Positions 56,601 to 64,000 of a DNA stretch of 64,000 bases are shown piece by piece. The notes under the pieces are model-generated. The model saw nothing but the letters and a program-made list of their open reading frames with translations. It had not been told where the DNA came from and made no database searches. This DNA comes from an uncultured Gammaproteobacteria bacterium (GTDB lineage: Bacteria > Pseudomonadota > Gammaproteobacteria > Nitrosococcales > Methylophagaceae). Made by a program: the position numbers and the translations under genes. Where the stretch lies: NCBI GenBank assembly GCA_905479985.1, contig CAJQOM010000024.1, forward strand, positions 1 through 64,000. Reading direction: 5' to 3'. Numbering within the stretch: position 1 is the first letter of the stretch; every line of letters begins with the position of its first letter.

Positions 56601-58979
56601 CTACGAACGTATCGTAGCACCAACTTGTTGTTCTAACTGTGTCGTTATCCGCAAAATAAGGTCATTGACCTCATCATCTGTTAACGTACGCTCCTTATGT
56701 TGCATGTGAAATGCGACAGCAATGCTCTTTTGACCCTGCTCGACACCATCTCCACTATATACGTCAAATACTTGAATTTCTTTAAGAATATCAGATCTAA
56801 CGTCATTCAAGCAATGCTTGATTTCACCAGCAGTTATTGTGCCAGAAACAACCAATGCTAAATCTCGACGAATCGCTGGAAACTTGGATAAAGCAGAAAA
56901 AGCAGGAATTTCTGACATTAACACCGAAGATAACGCCAATTCAAACACATAAGCCGGCACATTTAAGTCTAATGATTTATGTAGTTTAGGGTGAATGGCA
57001 CCAATCCAACCAATCGCTTGCTCACCTGCATAAATGCGAGCAGATTGACCGGTATGTAATGCTGGGTGAACTTCCGCCACAAAACGAATATCCGTCCTGC
57101 TGCCCAAAGCCAATAACGCTTCCACATCTGCTTTAACATCAAAAAAGTCAACAGGGCGTTGCTTCTCAGCCCACTGTTCAGCATAACGTGGACCACACAC
57201 CACCCCACCAATATGACGATGTTGTTCTACATTATCGTGGGTACCACTAAAGATACGGCCAACTTCAAACAAACGGACACGATCATGTTGACGGTTTAAA
57301 TTATGTGTTAAAGCCTGAATCAACCCTGGCCACAAAGAGGTTCTCATCACAGATAAGTCGGCAGAAATCGGGTTCGCCAAAATAATGGCTTCTTCACCTT
57401 CAACCGCCAAATATTGTTGGAATTCTGGATCAACGAAGCTATATGTGATCGCTTCTTGATAACCACGATCAACCAATAATGATTGCAACCGTGCTGTTGC
57501 CAAACTGTGTTCGGAAATATCTGCCGTTAATACCGTGCCTTGCGGCCGTGTTTCCGGCAATTTATCGTAACCATACAAACGACCCAACTCTTCAATCAAG
57601 TCCACTTCGATCGCGATATCAAAACGAAAGCTTGGCACCGTCACTGACCAGCCGTCAGCTTGCGCCGTCACGCCTAGCCCTAATCGCGTTAACTGTTCTT
57701 CAACTTGTGCCGCTTCAATCTCAATGCCTAATACCCGCTTAATCCGCGCTGCTCGCAAAGAAATCGTCGCTTGCACAGGTAAATGGGCTTTCGACACGAC
57801 GTCTGTTATCGGGCCCGCTTGTCCGCCCACAATCGATAATAATAACGACGTCGCACGTTCCAACGCACGGCCAGCTAATTCAGGATCGACACCCCGTTCA
57901 AAACGATGAGACGAATCAGTGTGTAAACCATGACGACGTGCACGACCGGCAATCGCAGTCGGCGTAAAAAAGGCTGATTCTAAGAATAAGTGTTGGGTAG
58001 TATCACCAACACTAGAAGCTTCTCCGCCCATAATCCCTGCTAAAGCTAATGTTGAAGACGCATCGGTAATCGCCAATGTTTCACCGGTGATACGCATTGC
58101 TTGACCATCTAATAAGGTGATCTGATCGCCCGGCGTCGCCATTTTGACATTAATGCCTACATCGATTTTATCCAAATCAAACGCATGCATCGGCTGGCCT
58201 AATTCCAACATCACATAATTCGTAACATCGACTACAGGGCTAATACTGCGTAAACCGCTACGACGCAATTTCTCTTGCATCCACACCGGCGTGGCAGCTT
58301 TAACATTCACATTTTCAATCACTCGGCCCACATAACGTGGGCAAGCAGCAGGATCACTCACGACGACAGACAATTTCTTCTGACTGGTAATCTCAATGGT
58401 AGCTTGTGACCATTCAGTGAGATCACAACCCGTTAACACGCCTACTTCACGTGCAATCCCAGCAATGCCTAGACAGTCACTACGGTTCGGCGTTAAATCA
58501 ACATCAATCGACAGATCATCTAAACCTAAATAATCCCGAATATCCGTACCAACAGGCGCGTCAGCTGCTAGTTCCATCAGGCCATCGATATTATCGACCA
58601 TGCCCAACTCTTTCGCAGAGCACAACATGCCAAAAGACGGTACACCACGTAATTTCGCTTTTTTAATTTTGAAATTACCAGGTAAAACCGCACCGACAAC
58701 CGCAACAGGAATTTTTAAATCTTGGCGTACATTGGAAGCACCACATACAATAGATAGCAATTCATCACCATCAACATTCACTTGGCATAACCGCAATTTA
58801 TCCGCATCAGGATGAGGTTCAACAGAGACCACCTGCCCCACAACAACGCCAGAAAATGCACCTGCAACAGGCTCAGTACCATCAACCTCTAAACCAGCCA
58901 GTGTCAGTTTTGCAACCAGTTCGTCACTGCTTAATTCAGGGTTTACCCACTCACGTAACCATTTTTCACTAAATTTCAT
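56601..58979 (-). CDS. pheT: Phenylalanyl-tRNA synthetase beta subunit
   Basis: MKFSEKWLREWVNPELSSDELVAKLTLAGLEVDG; 792 aa. Confidence 0.98.
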   Translation of the reverse strand: MKFSEKWLREWVNPELSSDELVAKLTLAGLEVDGTEPVAGAFSGVVVGQVVSVEPHPDADKLRLCQVNVDGDELLSIVCGASNVRQDLKIPVAVVGAVLPGNFKIKKAKLRGVPSFGMLCSAKELGMVDNIDGLMELAADAPVGTDIRDYLGLDDLSIDVDLTPNRSDCLGIAGIAREVGVLTGCDLTEWSQATIEITSQKKLSVVVSDPAACPRYVGRVIENVNVKAATPVWMQEKLRRSGLRSISPVVDVTNYVMLELGQPMHAFDLDKIDVGINVKMATPGDQITLLDGQAMRITGETLAITDASSTLALAGIMGGEASSVGDTTQHLFLESAFFTPTAIAGRARRHGLHTDSSHRFERGVDPELAGRALERATSLLLSIVGGQAGPITDVVSKAHLPVQATISLRAARIKRVLGIEIEAAQVEEQLTRLGLGVTAQADGWSVTVPSFRFDIAIEVDLIEELGRLYGYDKLPETRPQGTVLTADISEHSLATARLQSLLVDRGYQEAITYSFVDPEFQQYLAVEGEEAIILANPISADLSVMRTSLWPGLIQALTHNLNRQHDRVRLFEVGRIFSGTHDNVEQHRHIGGVVCGPRYAEQWAEKQRPVDFFDVKADVEALLALGSRTDIRFVAEVHPALHTGQSARIYAGEQAIGWIGAIHPKLHKSLDLNVPAYVFELALSSVLMSEIPAFSALSKFPAIRRDLALVVSGTITAGEIKHCLNDVRSDILKEIQVFDVYSGDGVEQGQKSIAVAFHMQHKERTLTDDEVNDLILRITTQLEQQVGATIRS

Positions 58980-58994
58980 CGTGATATCCCAAGC

Positions 58995-60085
<1,091 letters not shown>

Positions 60086-60138
60086 CTTTTAACAAAACTG
60101 ATTTATTACTCTGCAACTACACTGCGCGAGTAATAATA

Positions 60139-60498
60139 TTAGTCTGCTAATGCAGCCTTCGCTTTCTCAGCAACTGCTGTAAAGGCTGCCATATCGTTCA
60201 TAGCAAGATCAGCTAAAACCTTACGATCGATTTCAATGGCTGCTTTCTTCAGACCATCAATCAATTTGCTATAAGACAATCCACATTCACGTGCACCGGC
60301 ATTAATACGTGCAATCCATAATGAACGGAATACACGTTTCTTCTGACGACGATCACGGTAAGCATATTGACCTGCTTTCGTAACGGCTTGAACTGCTACG
60401 CGATAGACGTTTTTACGACGACCGCTATAACCTTTGGCTTGTTTGATAACTTTTTTATGGCGCGCATGAGCTTGTACGCCGCGTTTTACTCTAGGCAT
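60139..60498 (-). CDS. rplT: 50S ribosomal protein L20
   Basis: [35 protein letters not shown]. Confidence 0.99.
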   Translation of the reverse strand: MPRVKRGVQAHARHKKVIKQAKGYSGRRKNVYRVAVQAVTKAGQYAYRDRRQKKRVFRSLWIARINAGARECGLSYSKLIDGLKKAAIEIDRKVLADLAMNDMAAFTAVAEKAKAALAD

Positions 60499-60513
60499 GT
60501 GATAACTCCTTAA

Positions 60514-60711
60514 TTAAAGATTAGGCAACAGTTTACGAACAGACATATGATCGGCTTTACAAACCATCAATGTTGAACGCAATTGGCGTTTCCGCTTAGT
60601 GCTTTTTTTAGTAAGGATATGACTTGTAAACGCTTGTGAGCGTTTAAATTTACCACTTCCAGTCAGTTTGAAGCGCTTTGCAGCACCTCGGTGTGTTTTC
60701 ATTTTTGGCAT
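60514..60711 (-). CDS. rpmI: 50S ribosomal protein L35
   Basis: [45 protein letters not shown]. Confidence 0.99.
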   Translation of the reverse strand: MPKMKTHRGAAKRFKLTGSGKFKRSQAFTSHILTKKSTKRKRQLRSTLMVCKADHMSVRKLLPNL

Positions 60712-60746
60712 TTCGAACTCCGCATTCGTTATTTCAATTAATAGGT

Positions 60747-61262
60747 TTACTTCTTACTGGGTGCTAAAACCATAATCATTTGACGCCCTTCTTTCTTAGG
60801 ATGTTGCTCAATGACTGACAATTCCTTTAGATCTTCTGCTACTCGTACGAGTAGCTTCAATCCAAGGTCTTGATGTGCCATTTCGCGTCCACGAAAGCGA
60901 AGACTGACTTTGGTTTTATTCCCTTCTTCTAGGAAACGTGTCAGGTTGCGTAGTTTTACCTGGTAATCCCCTTCTTCTGTCCCTGGTCTAAATTTAACTT
61001 CCTTAACTTGTATCTGTTTTTGCTTTTTCTTAGCAATTTGCTTTTGCTTATTAGCTTCAAACACATACTTGCCGTAATCCATAATACGACACACTGGTGG
61101 CGATGCTTGTGCAGATATCTCCACCAAATCTAAATCTGCTGCTTCTGCAAGTTCCACGGCCTTTGCTAATGCAACAACACCTAGTTGTTCCCCATCAGCG
61201 CCGGTTAGACGTACTTCTCTAGCTGTAATTTCACCATTCAGCTTTTTTTCATCAGTAGCGAT
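60747..61262 (-). CDS. infC: Translation initiation factor IF-3 (probable ATC start)
   Basis: Upstream in-frame extension (ATC)[65 protein letters not shown] is IF-3 N-domain; track start at 61157 is internal. Confidence 0.93.
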   Translation of the reverse strand: MATDEKKLNGEITAREVRLTGADGEQLGVVALAKAVELAEAADLDLVEISAQASPPVCRIMDYGKYVFEANKQKQIAKKKQKQIQVKEVKFRPGTEEGDYQVKLRNLTRFLEEGNKTKVSLRFRGREMAHQDLGLKLLVRVAEDLKELSVIEQHPKKEGRQMIMVLAPSKK

Positions 61263-61266
61263 CTTT

Positions 61267-63192
61267 TTAATCCTCTAAAATAATTCGACCGCGACCAGCA
61301 ACGTCCTTTTGCAAGGTTTGCGCGAAGTTATCAAGTGTCATGACACCTAAATCTTCACCCTTGCGAGTACGTACTGCCACGGCGTTATCCTGCGCTTCAC
61401 GATCCCCGACTACTAAGAGATAAGGAACCCGACGCAATGTGTGCTCGCGTATTTTAAAGCCTATCTTCTCATTTCTCAAGTCTATATCGGCTCTAAACCC
61501 TTTATTTTTCAATTCTTTTGTTATTTTCTTGGCGTATTCGGCCTGATGTTCGCTGATTCCCATCACCACAACTTGTCTCGGTGCTAACCATGTTGGGAAG
61601 GCGCCAGCGTATTCTTCAATCAAAATACCGATGAAACGTTCAAGTGAACCCAAGATGGCACGATGCAACATAACGGGCACTTGTTTACTGCCATCATCAG
61701 CAATATATTTCGCATCCAAACGACCCGGCATCGAGAAATCAACCTGAATCGTCCCACACTGCCACACTCTACCTAGACAATCTTTCAAAGAAAACTCAAT
61801 CTTCGGGCCATAAAAAGCACCCTCGCCCGGCTGTAAATCCCAATCCAAACCTTTGTTATTCAAAGCTTGTTCAAGGGCATGTTCGGCTTTATCCCACACT
61901 TCATCGCTACCCACACGATTTTCAGGACGCGTTGAAAGCTTGACGATAATGTCATTAAAACCAAAGTCGGCATAGACTTCTTGCAACAAATCCATAAAGG
62001 TCGACACTTCATCTTGAATTTGGTCTTCAGTACAGAAAATATGCGCATCATCTTGGGTAAAACCACGTAAACGCATCAATCCATGCAAGGTGCCAGACGG
62101 CTCATTTCGATGACACGAACCAAATTCTGCCATGCGTAAAGGCAAGTCACGATAGCTCTTCTGACCTTGATTAAAGATTTGAACATGACAAGGACAATTC
62201 ATTGGCTTAACGGCGTAATCACGGTTTTCAGAATGGGTACTGAAAATCATGTCACCAAACTTATCCCAGTGGCCTGATTTTTCCCATAAAGACCGATCTA
62301 CTACTTGCGGTGTTTTGACTTCTTGATAACCATTGTTTTGCAATACATCGCGAATATAGTTTTCAACTTCGCGATAAATGCGCCAACCATTGTCATGCCA
62401 AAAGATCATGCCAGAGGCTTCTTCTTGCAAATGGAATAAATCTAAATTCTTAGCAATCTTACGATGATCGCGTTTTTCTGCTTCTTCTAACCGGTGAATA
62501 TATTGTTTTAAGGCTTTTTTATCAGACCATGCAGTGCCATAAACACGTTGCAACATCTCATTGTCAGAGTTACCACGCCAATACGCACCTGCGAGCTTCA
62601 TCAACTTAAAGGCTTTTAATTTACCTGTGCTCGGCACATGGGGGCCACGGCATAAATCGATAAAGTCACCTTGACCATATAAAGATAAGGTTTCGCCTTT
62701 CGGAATATCTTCTAAAATTTCAGCTTTGTAGTCTTCGCCCATCGCACGGAATTTTTCAATACCGGCTTCGCGAGAGATTTCTTCGCGAACCAACGGAATA
62801 TCCTGTTTAACTAACGCCGCCATCCGTTTTTCGATTTTAGTTAAATCTTCCGGCGTGAAACCCGGCGCATAAGCAAAGTCATAATAGAAACCATCATCAA
62901 TGACAGGGCCAATGGTGACTTGCGCTTCAGGAAACAACTGCTTAACGGCTTGCGCCATCAAATGCGAGGTCGAGTGGCGAATAATATCCAAGCCCTCTTC
63001 ATCACGCTCGGTGATAATCGCAATATCAGCATCTTGTTCAATTAGAAAGTTGGTATCAACCAACACACCATTGACCTTGCCAGCCAGAGCAGCACGGGCT
63101 AAGCCAGCACCAATATCAAAGGCGACATCATGAATAGAAACAGGGTGATCAAACTGGCGTTGATTGCCATCAGGAAGTGTTACAGAAATCAT
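61267..63192 (-). CDS. thrS: Threonyl-tRNA synthetase
   Basis: Start [40 protein letters not shown]; 641 aa. Track start at 63321 lies inside tRNA-Val. Confidence 0.97.
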   Translation of the reverse strand: MISVTLPDGNQRQFDHPVSIHDVAFDIGAGLARAALAGKVNGVLVDTNFLIEQDADIAIITERDEEGLDIIRHSTSHLMAQAVKQLFPEAQVTIGPVIDDGFYYDFAYAPGFTPEDLTKIEKRMAALVKQDIPLVREEISREAGIEKFRAMGEDYKAEILEDIPKGETLSLYGQGDFIDLCRGPHVPSTGKLKAFKLMKLAGAYWRGNSDNEMLQRVYGTAWSDKKALKQYIHRLEEAEKRDHRKIAKNLDLFHLQEEASGMIFWHDNGWRIYREVENYIRDVLQNNGYQEVKTPQVVDRSLWEKSGHWDKFGDMIFSTHSENRDYAVKPMNCPCHVQIFNQGQKSYRDLPLRMAEFGSCHRNEPSGTLHGLMRLRGFTQDDAHIFCTEDQIQDEVSTFMDLLQEVYADFGFNDIIVKLSTRPENRVGSDEVWDKAEHALEQALNNKGLDWDLQPGEGAFYGPKIEFSLKDCLGRVWQCGTIQVDFSMPGRLDAKYIADDGSKQVPVMLHRAILGSLERFIGILIEEYAGAFPTWLAPRQVVVMGISEHQAEYAKKITKELKNKGFRADIDLRNEKIGFKIREHTLRRVPYLLVVGDREAQDNAVAVRTRKGEDLGVMTLDNFAQTLQKDVAGRGRIILED

Positions 63193-63281
63193 AGGAAACT
63201 CTCTCTGGTTGTGGCCGATACAAAGGGCCTTAAAAACCAAAAAAGCACCATTATCAGAATAATAAGTGCTTTCTATATTAT

Positions 63282-63358
63282 TGGTAGGCACGAGTGGATT
63301 CGAACCACCGACCCCTACCATGTCAAGGTAGTGCTCTAACCAACTGAGCTACGCGCCT
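63282..63358 (-). tRNA. tRNA-Val (anticodon GAC)
   Basis: Minus strand AGGCGCGTAGCTCAGTTGGTTAGAGCACTACCTTGACATGGTAGGGGTCGGTGGTTCGAATCCACTCGTGCCTACCA. Confidence 0.97.
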
Positions 63359-63501
63359 GCCGTTAAGCGAAGGAATTATACAGAGCTGGTTATTTAACGC
63401 AAGGATTAGCTAATAATCTGCTCTTTTCACAGACTATCTCACTAAAAATAAATCTGTCCCCTTTGTTTGTTTAATATGCCATCGAAAATTTCCCTATTAA
63501 A

Positions 63502-64000
63502 TTAAATCTGTTTATTAAAGATCGCTCTTAAAGCTTTGCCAGTGTATACAGAGAGATAAATAACCGCCGTTTCTATACAAAGCAATGAAAATTCTGAATT
63601 GTAATAAGACATAATTCTCTTTGACGTGAATCCTCTTCCACCCACATCCCAATAAAAAATAATTATCAGCCCCAAAATAGATATCAATGGTAGAAGCCCT
63701 ATGTTTTTATTCCGCCGTATTATTTCCATTCTTTTGCCTTCATGACTCACAGAAATAAATAAGCAGAGTGCAGCATTAAAAAACATTAGGTAATAACAAC
63801 CATCAATCACGTCACGAAAGGTTTTTGAATTATGTCGCCATGTATCTGGGTCCCCAACCCCAAATTGCTCTATAGGTCGCGCCATACCACTCGTCACTTG
63901 TGACACTTCTGGGTTATTAAGAATCGATAAAGAACTGGCAAGCACGAAAATGACCGTACTACTCAGTAACAGTGCATACGCTGTTCCACTAATCGATAAC
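63502..64000 (-). CDS. Unknown membrane protein, N-terminus beyond window end
   Basis: Frame stays open upstream of the track start to the edge (..LSISGTAYALLLSSTVIFVLASSLSILNN..); several hydrophobic segments; family not recognised. Confidence 0.5.
   Translation of the reverse strand, partial: LSISGTAYALLLSSTVIFVLASSLSILNNPEVSQVTSGMARPIEQFGVGDPDTWRHNSKTFRDVIDGCYYLMFFNAALCLFISVSHEGKRMEIIRRNKNIGLLPLISILGLIIIFYWDVGGRGFTSKRIMSYYNSEFSLLCIETAVIYLSVYTGKALRAIFNKQI

Noticed and set aside
63130-63339. 69-aa + strand ORF ending [17 protein letters not shown]
   Set aside because: Antisense to thrS 5' end and to tRNA-Val; the C-terminus is translated antisense tRNA

Overview
Gammaproteobacterial chromosomal window (inferred from gene content and order), mostly conserved housekeeping genes, densely coding, with no CRISPR array, IS element or prophage visible. 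Recognisable blocks: lptFG divergent from pepA-holC-valS; a small redox/sulfur group (AhpD-like protein plus two paralogous rhodaneses); a complete SUF Fe-S operon (Rrf2-type regulator-sufB-C-D-S-U-SufT/DUF59); nadC, truD, ispF-ispD-ftsB-eno-kdsA-pyrG, tilS-accA, pilU, dnaE, MscS, nagZ-YkuD; and thrS-infC-rpmI-rplT-pheS-pheT-ihfA-MerR followed by tRNA-Pro. A more accessory stretch (about 41-55.8 kb) holds a GAF-GGDEF-EAL protein with a C-terminal CZB-like domain, small unknown proteins, and an RND efflux operon. The most interesting observations are: (1) an RND operon whose TolC-type channel carries an N-terminal periplasmic-binding-protein-like domain; (2) an exact 48-bp copy of the 3' part of tRNA-Pro, 238 bp from the intact gene, in the geometry of attL/attR around a tiny (190 bp) remnant; (3) a divergent CZB-like zinc-sensor domain at the C-terminus of a GGDEF/EAL protein; (4) a dyad over the -10 and SD of the SUF regulator; (5) non-canonical starts for infC (ATC) and eno (TTG). 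All calls come from reading translations and motifs by eye; no database search was run.
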